A stretch of 9,221 bases of DNA, taken from positions 1-9,221 of the forward strand of contig JAQBPZ010000071.1 of assembly GCA_028287225.1 (NCBI GenBank), in the 5' to 3' direction. The stretch is from Gemmatimonadota bacterium (GTDB lineage: Bacteria; Gemmatimonadota; Gemmatimonadetes; Gemmatimonadales; Gemmatimonadaceae). The translations under genes and the position numbers were made by a program. Below the pieces are notes generated by a model that searched no databases, was not told the DNA's origin, and worked only from the letters and a program-made list of their open reading frames with translations. Of the stretch, positions 1-6,559 are shown piece by piece; position 1 is the stretch's first letter; the number at the start of each line of letters is the position of its first letter.

Positions 1-1
1 T

Positions 2-118
2 CCCCGACGACGGATATGGGTCGGTGCCAGTGGGATGTTTCGTCTCCTGCGGGCCGCTTCGCCACGGGTTGGATTGCGTAGTTCGAGAGTGAACTTTCCA
101 ATTCCCCTTTTGCCCCAA
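2..118. other. Non-CstA sequence abutting the cstA fragment; possible junction
   Basis: This left-edge stretch is open in the cstA frame, but its translation shows none of the hydrophobic, glycine/proline-rich pattern expected just before the CstA ITIACG motif. Composition falls to about 52 percent G+C over 61-120 (31 of 60 bases counted), well below the flanking DNA. A short imperfect hairpin (AGTTC at 80-84 with GAACT at 91-95) is present. It could be a rearrangement or insertion breakpoint, a diverged start region, or a contig-end or assembly chimera. I recognise no gene, tRNA or insertion-sequence end in it. Confidence 0.45.
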
Positions 119-1201
119 TCAATCACCATCGCCTGCGGGTCCATCAGCGGCTTCCATGCGCTGATCGCCTCCGGCACCACTCCCAAGCTGCTGGACCGGG
201 AGAGCGACGCCCGGCTCGTGGGCTACGGCGCGATGCTGGTGGAGTCGTTCGTGGCGGTCATGGCGCTCATCGCGGCGTGCGCGCTCACCCCGGGGGTGTA
301 CTTCGCCATCAACGCGCCGGCCTCCGCGCTCGGCGGCACGACGCAGAGTGCCGCCGCCGCGATCGCGGCGTGGGGATTCGTGGTCTCCCCCGCCGAGCTC
401 GATGCGCTCGCGCGCCAGGTGGGGGAGGCGTCGCTCCTGTCGCGCACCGGCGGCGCGCCCAGCCTGGCCGTCGGCATGGCGCACATCTTCTCGCGCCTGC
501 TCGGCGGCTCGGGGGCGATGGCCCTCTGGTACCACTTCGCCATCATGTTCGAGGCGCTCTTCATCCTCACGACGCTCGACGCCGGCACGCGCGTGGGACG
601 CTTCATGCTGCAGGATCTCGGACGACACGTCTGGGCGCCCTTCGGACGATCGGCATGGACGCCGGCGGTGCTCATGTCGAGCGCGCTCTTCGTGGCGATG
701 TGGGGCCACTTCCTCTGGCAGGGCGTCAGCGATCCGCTCGGCGGCATCAACTCGCTCTGGCCCCTCTTCGGCATCTCCAACCAGCTGCTGGCCGCCGTCG
801 CGCTCTGCGTGGGCACCACGGTGATCCTCCGCCGCGCGCACGCGCGGTACGCCCTCGTGACGCTCGCGCCGCTCGCGTTCATCACGATGGTGACGATGAC
901 CGCGGGGTGGCAGAAGATCATGTCGCCGGACCGCAAGCTCGGCTTCATCGCGCACGCCCGGTCGCTCGAGGCGGCGCGGGCGGCGGGTACGCTGCCACCT
1001 GGAGTGAAGTCCGCGGCCGACCTCGGCCGCATGATCTTCAACGACTACCTCGACGCGGCCGTCGCCGCGTTCTTCCTGGCCGCGGTGCTCGTGGTGATCG
1101 CCGCGAGCGCGCGCGAGTGGTGGGCAATCCTCCAGCGTCGCAGCACGATCCACTCCACGGAGGTGCCGGCCACGGCGCACTCCTTCGCGGCGGGCGACTG
1201 A
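35..1201 (+). CDS. cstA: CstA-family carbon starvation/peptide-pyruvate permease, C-terminal half (5' truncated or broken)
   Basis: Integral membrane transporter of the CstA/BtsT family, whose E. coli members take up pyruvate and are linked to peptide use during starvation. From residue 30 the protein matches the family: ITIACGSISGFHALIASGTTPK, with the conserved GFHAL and SGTTPK segments. It continues with FILTTLDAGTRVGRF (about residues 175-190), WPLFGISNQLLAAV (about 240-253) and a final membrane span before a basic tail. About six hydrophobic segments are visible (near 60-85, 155-180, 205-225, 240-262, 270-290 and 335-360). Full-length members are roughly 550-700 residues, so the N-terminal half is missing. 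Residues 1-29 do not look like CstA. The frame is open leftward to position 2, so the ATG at 35 is only the first available start and may not be real. The stop lies 8 nt before the S9 peptidase start, consistent with an operon that also holds ybdD. The family call is secure; gene integrity is doubtful. Confidence 0.85.
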   Translation: MFRLLRAASPRVGLRSSRVNFPIPLLPQSITIACGSISGFHALIASGTTPKLLDRESDARLVGYGAMLVESFVAVMALIAACALTPGVYFAINAPASALGGTTQSAAAAIAAWGFVVSPAELDALARQVGEASLLSRTGGAPSLAVGMAHIFSRLLGGSGAMALWYHFAIMFEALFILTTLDAGTRVGRFMLQDLGRHVWAPFGRSAWTPAVLMSSALFVAMWGHFLWQGVSDPLGGINSLWPLFGISNQLLAAVALCVGTTVILRRAHARYALVTLAPLAFITMVTMTAGWQKIMSPDRKLGFIAHARSLEAARAAGTLPPGVKSAADLGRMIFNDYLDAAVAAFFLAAVLVVIAASAREWWAILQRRSTIHSTEVPATAHSFAAGD

Positions 1202-1209
1202 CCGCACCC

Positions 1210-3576
1210 ATGCCATCCCTTCCCGTCATGCCGCGTTCCGCCGTTTTCACCGCGCTCCTGCTCGCCCCCCTCGCGCTGCCCGCCCAGGCGCCGACCGCCC
1301 CCGCGCAGCTCGGTGGCTTCGACTTCTCCATCCGCAACATCATGCGCGGCCCCGAGCTCTACGGTCGTACGCCGGGCAGGGTGCGCTGGACCGCCGATGG
1401 GCGATGGATCCACTTCGACTGGAACCCTCCGGGCACTGACTGGCGCGAGCCGCTGCACCCCTACCGGGTCCGCGCCTCCGCCGGCGCGCGGCCCGAGCGG
1501 CTCACCGCGGCGCAGGCCGACTCCCTGGCGCCACTCGTCGCCGATGGTCCGCTCTCCCCCGACCGGACGACGCGCGTCGTGGCGGCGAACGGGGACATCT
1601 ACCTGGTGCGACTCGCGGGCGGCCCGCCCCAGCGCCTCACGCAGACCGTCGCCGCGGAATCCAATCCATCATGGTCCGCCGACGGCCGCACGGTGTACTT
1701 CACGCGCGAAGGAAACGCGTACGGAGTCACGATCGCCGACGGTGCCGTGCGCCAGGTCACGGACATCCGCGTCGGACCCGCTCCCGTGGACTCGGCGCGT
1801 GCCACCGGTCAGCGCGGCCGGCTGGAGGCGCAGCAGCGTGAGCTGTTCGACGCGATTCGCGATCGCGTCGCCACCGACAGCGTCACGCGGGCCGAGCGGC
1901 GCGCCCGCGAGGCCGCTGGGCTGCAGACCATCTACATCGCGCCGACGGAACGGGTGACGTCGATCGACGTGTCGCCGAGCGGGCGCGCCGCGCTGGTCAG
2001 CGTGGGGCAGCGGGATGCCGCCGCGCGACAGGCCGAGGTGCCCCAGTTCGTCACCACCAGCGGCTACGTCGAGAATCTCCGACCGCGTACGAAGGTCGGT
2101 GACGTGGTGTCGCGCCAGCGAATCCTGTACGTGAGCCTGCCGTCGGGTCGGCCGACACCGATGAAGCTGTTCGGTGACAGCGCCAGCGGCCAGGTCGCCA
2201 TCGCCGGCTGGAACGCGGACGGTTCGCGCGCGGCGCTGTTCCTCTTCCCGGGCGATCACAAGTCGCGTCAGCTCGTCACCGTCGGCGACGCGTCGCCGGC
2301 AGCGCAGGCCGTGGAGACCGTACGCGACACGGCGTGGGTCGGCGGTCCCTGCTCCGCGTGCGCCGGCTGGTACGACCAGGGGCGCCGCCTCTGGTTCGTC
2401 TCCGAGGCGAGTGGCTATGCGCAGCTCTATTCGGCCGCGGCGGCCGGTGGCCCGGCGCGGCCGCTTACCCAGGGAAAGTGGGAGGTGCTCGACGTCGCGC
2501 TCACCCCCGACGAACATGAGTTCTTCCTCACCACCAGCGAGCTCTCCCCCTTCGAGGAGCAGGTGTATCGCATGCCGGTCTCGGGCGGCGCGCGCACGCG
2601 TGTGACGAGCGAGTCCGGCCGCCACGCCGTCGTCCCCTCGCCCGATGGGCGCTGGCTGGCCGACGTGCATTCCTTCGTCAACCGGCCGCCTGACCTGTAC
2701 CTCGTCGCGAACGCCGCGGGAGCGACCGCTGCTCGGCTGACCACGTCGCCGAGCGCCGAGTTTCTCACCGCCTCGTGGCTCGCGCCGGCGATCGTGGAGA
2801 TTCCCGCGTCGGACGGGCTCAAGGTCCCCGCGCACATCTACCGACCGCAGGACATGGGGGCGCAGCCCAACGGGGCCGCCGTGATCTTCGTGCACGGCGC
2901 CGGCTACCTGCACAACGTCGGCAACTTCTGGTCGGAGTATCCACGCGAATACCTGTTCAACCAGTTCCTGGCGCGGCATGGCTATGTCGTTCTCGACCTG
3001 GATTATCGCGCCTCGGCGGGCTACGGCCGCGACTGGCGCACCGCCATCTATCGCTGGATGGGCGGGCGCGACTTGCAGGACCAGGTCGACGCCTCGCGCT
3101 GGCTCACCGCGACGCAGGGAATTCCCGGGTCGCGCGTCGGCATCTACGGCGGCAGCTACGGTGGCTTCATCACGCTGATGGCGTTGTTCACCGCGCAGCC
3201 GTACTTCGGTGCCGGCGCGGCGCTGCGCTCCGTCACCGACTGGGCGCACTACAACGAGGGCTACACGTCGGCCATCCTCAACCGCCCGCAGGACGACACC
3301 CTGGCCTACCGTCGGTCGTCGCCCATCTATTTCGCCAGCGGCCTGAAAAGCCCGCTGCTCATGGCGCACGGCATGGTCGACCAGAACGTGCATTACCAGG
3401 ACATCGTGCGGCTCGAGCAGCGCCTGATCGAGCTCGGGAAGACCGACTGGTGGCTCGCGTCGTACCCGGTGGAAGACCACGGATTCGTGCGCCCCTCGTC
3501 GTGGACCGACGAGTACACGCGGATCTTCGAGCTGTTCGAGCGCTCGATCGCGCGTTCACCAGCCGGAGGGCGCTGA
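1210..3576 (+). CDS. Secreted S9 family serine peptidase (dipeptidyl-peptidase IV / prolyl oligopeptidase type)
   Basis: Serine exopeptidase or oligopeptidase of 788 residues, probably acting outside the cytoplasmic membrane on short or proline-containing peptides. The N-terminus is a signal peptide: basic start, hydrophobic FTALLLAPLAL, likely cleavage after LPAQA (about residue 24 from the first Met). Residues about 50-520 form a DPP IV-like beta-propeller with repeated SPDGR/SADGR-type turns (SWSADGRTVYFTR, PSPDGRWLAD). About 530-788 is the alpha/beta-hydrolase domain. The catalytic triad is visible: Ser649 in GGSYGGF, Asp724 in HGMVDQNVHY, His757 in VEDHGF. Length fits the family. The ATG at 1210 lies 8 nt after the cstA stop; an in-frame ATG at 1228 would also leave a good signal peptide, and neither has a strong ribosome binding site. 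It stands between cstA and ybdD with almost no spacing, so probably co-transcribed. A CSAC pair (Cys381/Cys384) in the propeller may form a disulfide. Exact cleavage specificity cannot be read from the sequence. Confidence 0.93.
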   Translation: MPSLPVMPRSAVFTALLLAPLALPAQAPTAPAQLGGFDFSIRNIMRGPELYGRTPGRVRWTADGRWIHFDWNPPGTDWREPLHPYRVRASAGARPERLTAAQADSLAPLVADGPLSPDRTTRVVAANGDIYLVRLAGGPPQRLTQTVAAESNPSWSADGRTVYFTREGNAYGVTIADGAVRQVTDIRVGPAPVDSARATGQRGRLEAQQRELFDAIRDRVATDSVTRAERRAREAAGLQTIYIAPTERVTSIDVSPSGRAALVSVGQRDAAARQAEVPQFVTTSGYVENLRPRTKVGDVVSRQRILYVSLPSGRPTPMKLFGDSASGQVAIAGWNADGSRAALFLFPGDHKSRQLVTVGDASPAAQAVETVRDTAWVGGPCSACAGWYDQGRRLWFVSEASGYAQLYSAAAAGGPARPLTQGKWEVLDVALTPDEHEFFLTTSELSPFEEQVYRMPVSGGARTRVTSESGRHAVVPSPDGRWLADVHSFVNRPPDLYLVANAAGATAARLTTSPSAEFLTASWLAPAIVEIPASDGLKVPAHIYRPQDMGAQPNGAAVIFVHGAGYLHNVGNFWSEYPREYLFNQFLARHGYVVLDLDYRASAGYGRDWRTAIYRWMGGRDLQDQVDASRWLTATQGIPGSRVGIYGGSYGGFITLMALFTAQPYFGAGAALRSVTDWAHYNEGYTSAILNRPQDDTLAYRRSSPIYFASGLKSPLLMAHGMVDQNVHYQDIVRLEQRLIELGKTDWWLASYPVEDHGFVRPSSWTDEYTRIFELFERSIARSPAGGR
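3565..3569 (+). promoter_or_regulatory. Shine-Dalgarno of ybdD
   Basis: GGAGG lies 8 nt before the GTG at 3578 and is embedded in the last codons of the S9 peptidase gene. It is the clearest ribosome binding site in the window and decides the ybdD start. Confidence 0.7.
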
Positions 3577-3577
3577 G

Positions 3578-3760
3578 GTGTGGGCCATCGTCGGGCGGGT
3601 CGCAGCCGTGCTGCGGCGCGTGCTGGGGGTGCCGGACTACCAGGCGTACCTCTCGCACATGCGGGCGTGCCACCCCGGCGCGCCCCCGCTCGACGAGGCC
3701 GCCTTCGCGAGCGACGCGCTGTCGCGCCGGTACGACCGGCCCGGCTCGCGCTGCTGCTGA
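3578..3760 (+). CDS. ybdD: YbdD/YjiX family small protein (DUF466), CstA partner
   Basis: Small cytoplasmic protein of 60 residues, essentially the family's usual length (about 60-70). Diagnostic features are GVPDYQAYLSHMRACHP (residues 17-33), matching the family's G-PDY-xx-Y-xx-HM-xx-HP pattern, a middle segment equivalent to P-x-x-x-x-x-F in E. coli YbdD, and the C-terminal RYDRPGSRCC with the terminal double cysteine. In E. coli, YbdD and YjiX are encoded beside the transporters CstA and BtsT and are needed for their transport activity. The biochemical role is unknown. Start is GTG, chosen because a good Shine-Dalgarno GGAGG (3565-3569) lies 8 nt upstream, inside the end of the peptidase gene. 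The spacing of one base after the peptidase stop suggests translational coupling. Family and start are well supported. Confidence 0.92.
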   Translation: MWAIVGRVAAVLRRVLGVPDYQAYLSHMRACHPGAPPLDEAAFASDALSRRYDRPGSRCC

Positions 3761-3767
3761 CCCTTGC

Positions 3768-3794
3768 CGATCCACGGCCGCGGCATCGATTCTT
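3768..3794 (+). terminator. Possible weak terminator after ybdD
   Basis: Seven bases after the ybdD stop, CGATCC (3768-3773) can pair with GGcATCG (3782-3788, one bulged C) around an 8-nt loop. ATTCTTT follows. The stem is short and the T-tract interrupted, so this is only a candidate. Confidence 0.22.
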
Positions 3795-3896
3795 TCGCCT
3801 TCTCACGGAGAACATCGTTCCGGCGCGAGAGTCTGCGCCACCCGGGCGGGGATGTTCGGGAAGGGGCGTGGCGAGCACCGAAGTGGCCTGATGAGG

Positions 3897-3916
3897 GTCG
3901 CTGGCGAGCCAGCGAC
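3897..3916. terminator. Perfect 8-bp hairpin between convergent genes; candidate bidirectional terminator
   Basis: GTCGCTGG (3897-3904), loop CGAG, CCAGCGAC (3909-3916) is an exact inverted repeat. It lies in the 275-bp gap (3761-4035) between ybdD on the plus strand and the MFS gene on the minus strand, where a shared terminator would be expected. Neither side has a T-run, so it may instead be a transcript-stabilising hairpin or a Rho-associated structure. The rest of the gap shows no gene that I can support. Confidence 0.35.
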
Positions 3917-4035
3917 TTACCGCTGCGCGAATCTGCCGGTACCGTGCAGCGCTCCAACGCCGCGCCGCCAGACATCCCGGCGCCGTATCACCCACTCGAC
4001 CACCGGTACGCTCTCATCGGTTCACATCCGTCGCA

Positions 4036-5238
4036 TCACTTCGATGCAGTCTCCTCCGCCGTTGATGCCGAGGAGATTCTCACGGCCAGCAGACCCGCCG
4101 CGGCCACGAGTGCCAGCGTCGCACCCATGGCGAACGCCGCAGGGGCCCCGACGCGGTCCCACACCACCCCGAACAGGATCGACGCGGGCAGGGCGCCGAG
4201 CCCGATGGCGAGGTTGTACCACCCGAATGCGGTGCCGCGACGCTCCGCCCCGACCAGGTCGGCGATGAAGGCGCGCTCGGCACCCTCGGTGAGCCCGAAG
4301 TAGATGCCGTACACCCCGAACAGCGCCCACGCCTGCCACGCGGTGCCGGCCATCGCGAAGCCGAGGTACACCGCGGCGTAGAGGACCCAGCCGGCGATGA
4401 GCGTCGGCCGGCGCCCCACGCGGTCCGACAGGCTGCCGCCCGGCGTGCTCGACGCGGACTTCACGACGTGCAGCGCCGCCCACAGGACCGGCGCCATGGC
4501 GACCGGCACGCCGAGCTGCGTCGCGCGCAACAGGAGGAATGCGTCGGTCGAGTTGCCCAGCGTGAATACGAACAGCACGCCGAGCACGCGCCAGAACTGC
4601 GGTCCCAGCGGCAGGCTGAGGTCGGGCGTGGTGCTCGGTGCGGCACGGGCCGCCCTCGGGACGTCCCGCACGAACACGAGGAGCACCACGAATGAGAGCA
4701 CGCCGGGTATGGCGGCAAGCCAGAATACCGTGCGCAGGCCGGCGAGGTGCAGGGAGAGTAGCGCGAAGGCGATGAGTGGGCCAAGCACGCCGCCCGCATG
4801 GTCGGCGGCTCGGTGAAAGCCGAACGCGCGGCCGCGGATGCCGGGATCAACCGACTCGGCGATGAGCGCATCGCGTGGCGCGTTGCGGATTCCCTTTCCC
4901 ACCCGGTCGGCGACCCGGATCATCAGCACCTGCGATGCGCTGCCGGCGATCGCGACCAGGGGGCGCATCAGCGTCGCGATCCCGTAGCCGGCGACCACGA
5001 GCGGCTTCCGGCGCCGCACGCGGTCGGACCACCATCCGCTCGCCAGCTTCAGCAGCGCCGCGGTGGACTCCGCCGCGCCCTCGATGGCGCCGATGAAGCT
5101 CGCGTTCGCGCCCAGCACCGTGGTGAGGAAGACGGGAAGGAGCGGATAGATCATCTCGCTCGACACGTCCGTCAGAAAGCTCACCGCCGAGAGGGCCAGG
5201 ACGTTTCGTCCCAGTGCTGGCCGTGTGTCGTCGCGCAT
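4036..5238 (-). CDS. Major facilitator superfamily (MFS) transporter
   Basis: Twelve-span secondary transporter of 400 residues, normal MFS length, in the cytoplasmic membrane. The N-terminus carries FLTDVSSEMIYPLLPVFL (residues 21-38), typical of a widespread bacterial MFS subfamily of unknown substrate. Motif A is seen in loop 2-3 (GWWSDRVRRRK, 68-78), with a matching copy in loop 8-9 (GGSLSDRVGRRP, 267-278). The conserved GKGIRNAPRDALI (114-126) lies in loop 4-5. Start: ATG at 5238, giving MRDDTRPALG directly before the first membrane span. The frame stays open far upstream, but that part overlaps the divergent M20 gene and has no membrane character. No Shine-Dalgarno is visible; the bases before the start read CCTCC on the coding strand. 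Convergent with ybdD and divergent from the M20 peptidase. Could be a drug or metabolite exporter or an uptake carrier; the substrate cannot be inferred. Confidence 0.92.
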   Translation of the reverse strand: MRDDTRPALGRNVLALSAVSFLTDVSSEMIYPLLPVFLTTVLGANASFIGAIEGAAESTAALLKLASGWWSDRVRRRKPLVVAGYGIATLMRPLVAIAGSASQVLMIRVADRVGKGIRNAPRDALIAESVDPGIRGRAFGFHRAADHAGGVLGPLIAFALLSLHLAGLRTVFWLAAIPGVLSFVVLLVFVRDVPRAARAAPSTTPDLSLPLGPQFWRVLGVLFVFTLGNSTDAFLLLRATQLGVPVAMAPVLWAALHVVKSASSTPGGSLSDRVGRRPTLIAGWVLYAAVYLGFAMAGTAWQAWALFGVYGIYFGLTEGAERAFIADLVGAERRGTAFGWYNLAIGLGALPASILFGVVWDRVGAPAAFAMGATLALVAAAGLLAVRISSASTAEETASK

Positions 5239-5365
5239 CGCGTGAGAGGAGGTGGAGGGCGGCGCCCCGGCACATCGCCGGCTCTGGCGGCGTCGGGAGC
5301 TTGCGTCAGGCACGGTCCGCCCGCCATAGATAACGCATGTGCACGCACGACGTGTCGTGACGCGG
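5239..5365. promoter_or_regulatory. Divergent intergenic region, likely holding promoters for the MFS and M20 genes
   Basis: This 127-bp spacer separates two divergently read genes, so promoters for both should lie here. The only AT-rich patch is CATAGATAACGCATG (5325-5339), a plausible melting region. TTGCGT (5301-5306) upstream of it is a poor -35 candidate, and I do not claim a defined -10/-35 pair. A palindrome (5346-5359) is listed separately. Confidence 0.35.
5346..5359. repeat. 14-bp palindrome just upstream of the M20 start
   Basis: CACGAC and GTCGTG flank a 2-bp centre GT, ending 6 nt before the ATG at 5366. Position and symmetry fit a regulator half-site pair or a small hairpin near the ribosome site. 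A 14-bp palindrome in GC-rich DNA can also occur by chance. Confidence 0.3.
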
Positions 5366-6559
5366 ATGCCGGCGTCCCCCGACCTCTTTGCCCGGCTGGC
5401 GCCCGCACGGGCGCGGCTGCTCGCGGGCGATGCTCGGCTCCTCGCGAGCCAGATCGCCCTCTCCGAGATCCCCTCGCCGACCGGCGCGGAGGAGCGGCGC
5501 GGTGCCATGGTGTGCGCGCGATTCCACGAGCTGGGGCTTCGCGACGTCCGCACCGACGAGGTGGGAAACGTCGTGGGAACCCGGGCCGGCGACACGGACG
5601 AGGCCCCGGTGCTCGTCTGCGCGCATCTCGATACCGTTTTCCCCACCGGCACGGCGGTGGGGGTGGCCCGAGAGGGCGACGTCCTGGCGGGCCCCGGCAT
5701 CGTGGACAATTCGCGCGGGCTCGCGGCGATGCTGGCCCTCGCCGAAACCATCGACGGGCAGCGGCTGCGCACGCGTCGCCCGATCATGTTCGCGGCGACG
5801 GTCGGCGAGGAGGGCGCCGGCGACCTCCGCGGCGCGAAGCATCTCTTCGCCGGACTCGCCACGCCGCCCGCCGCCTGCATCGCGCTCGACGGTGCCGGCG
5901 ACGACCGCATCGTGAACCGGGCGCTCGGCTCGCGGCGCTATCGCGTGACCTTCAACGCCGCGGGCGGCCATAGCTGGTCGGCCTTCGGGCTGCCGAACCC
6001 GGTGCATGCCGCCGGCGCGACCGCCGCGCGGCTGGCCGTGCTCCCGCTGCCGCGCACGCCGCGCACCACGCTGTCCGTCTGTCGGATCGGCGGCGGCATC
6101 AGCGTGAACACCATCCCGGACGAAGCGTGGCTGGAGGTGGACCTGCGCAGCTCGTCAGGTGACGTGCTCCAGCGATGCGCCGGGGAGATCGAGCTCGTGG
6201 TGCGCGCCGCGGTGCGGGACGAGAACCTTCGCCGCTCGCGGTCAACGGCGCCGCTCACCGTGACCATCACGACCATCGGGGACCGGCCCTGTGGCGAGCT
6301 GCCCGCCGACGATCCCCTGGTGCAGTGCGCGGAGGCGGCGACGCGAGCGATCGGGCGGACGCCGGAGCTCGCGCTCGCGTCCACCGACGCGAATGTCCCG
6401 ATCAGCCTCGGCATCCCCGCCATCGCGATCGGCGCCGGCGGGCGCGGCGGCGGCGTGCACACGCCCGCGGAGTGGTACGACAACACGAACGGGCCCCTCG
6501 GCGTCGCGCGAGCGCTCACCGTGCTGGTGGGCACGGCGAGCCTCGCCCACCTCGATTAA
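5366..6559 (+). CDS. M20 family metallopeptidase (M20/M25/M40 metallo-hydrolase)
   Basis: Cytoplasmic di-zinc amidohydrolase of 397 residues, likely cleaving dipeptides, tripeptides or N-acyl amino acids. Metal ligands and catalytic residues are all visible: His87 and Asp89 in AHLDTVFPTG, bridging Asp114 in GPGIVDNSRGLAA, Glu148 (base) and Glu149 (metal) in VGEEGAG, Asp175 in ALDGAGDD, and His365 in GGVHTPAEW. The lid/dimerisation domain (about 190-300) contains AAGGHSWSAFG with its conserved His, then GGISVNTIPDEAW. There is no signal peptide. The ATG at 5366 is preferred because the family homology begins shortly after it. An in-frame GTG at 5339 would add nine basic residues, and neither start has a clear ribosome site. 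The TAA stop shares bases with the stop of the convergent nucleotidylyltransferase gene. The context of two S9 peptidases and CstA supports peptide catabolism, but an acetylornithine-deacetylase or carboxypeptidase-G-like activity is not excluded. Confidence 0.93.
   Translation: MPASPDLFARLAPARARLLAGDARLLASQIALSEIPSPTGAEERRGAMVCARFHELGLRDVRTDEVGNVVGTRAGDTDEAPVLVCAHLDTVFPTGTAVGVAREGDVLAGPGIVDNSRGLAAMLALAETIDGQRLRTRRPIMFAATVGEEGAGDLRGAKHLFAGLATPPAACIALDGAGDDRIVNRALGSRRYRVTFNAAGGHSWSAFGLPNPVHAAGATAARLAVLPLPRTPRTTLSVCRIGGGISVNTIPDEAWLEVDLRSSSGDVLQRCAGEIELVVRAAVRDENLRRSRSTAPLTVTITTIGDRPCGELPADDPLVQCAEAATRAIGRTPELALASTDANVPISLGIPAIAIGAGGRGGGVHTPAEWYDNTNGPLGVARALTVLVGTASLAHLD

Noticed and set aside
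61..120. Possible tRNA or attachment-site remnant at the left edge
   Set aside because: GTTCGAGAG resembles a T-loop only loosely, no acceptor or anticodon stem can be built, and no integrase is present.
277..1209. Open frame extending the plus-strand S9 peptidase upstream across cstA
   Set aside because: The upstream part is Arg/Ala/Gly-rich frame-shadow sequence of cstA. A clean signal peptide starts at 1210, which fixes the real N-terminus.
1669..3480. 603-codon minus-strand open frame opposite the S9 peptidase
   Set aside because: A result of high GC on the reverse of a real gene: Arg/Val/Gly/His-rich, no recognisable domain, while the plus strand has a full catalytic triad.
2775..4268. 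497-codon plus-strand frame crossing the peptidase end, ybdD, the gap and the MFS gene
   Set aside because: It spans four unrelated regions, is low-complexity Arg/Pro/Ala-rich, and conflicts with well-supported genes.
5301..5334. Defined sigma-70 promoter for the M20 gene (TTGCGT with the CATAGATAAC patch)
   Set aside because: At legal spacing no hexamer matches the -10 consensus at more than three positions, so only the general region is annotated.
5239..5910. Upstream extension of the MFS frame (to about 624 codons)
   Set aside because: It overlaps the M20 gene on the opposite strand and has Ser/Arg/Pro-rich shadow composition; family homology begins right after the Met at 5238.
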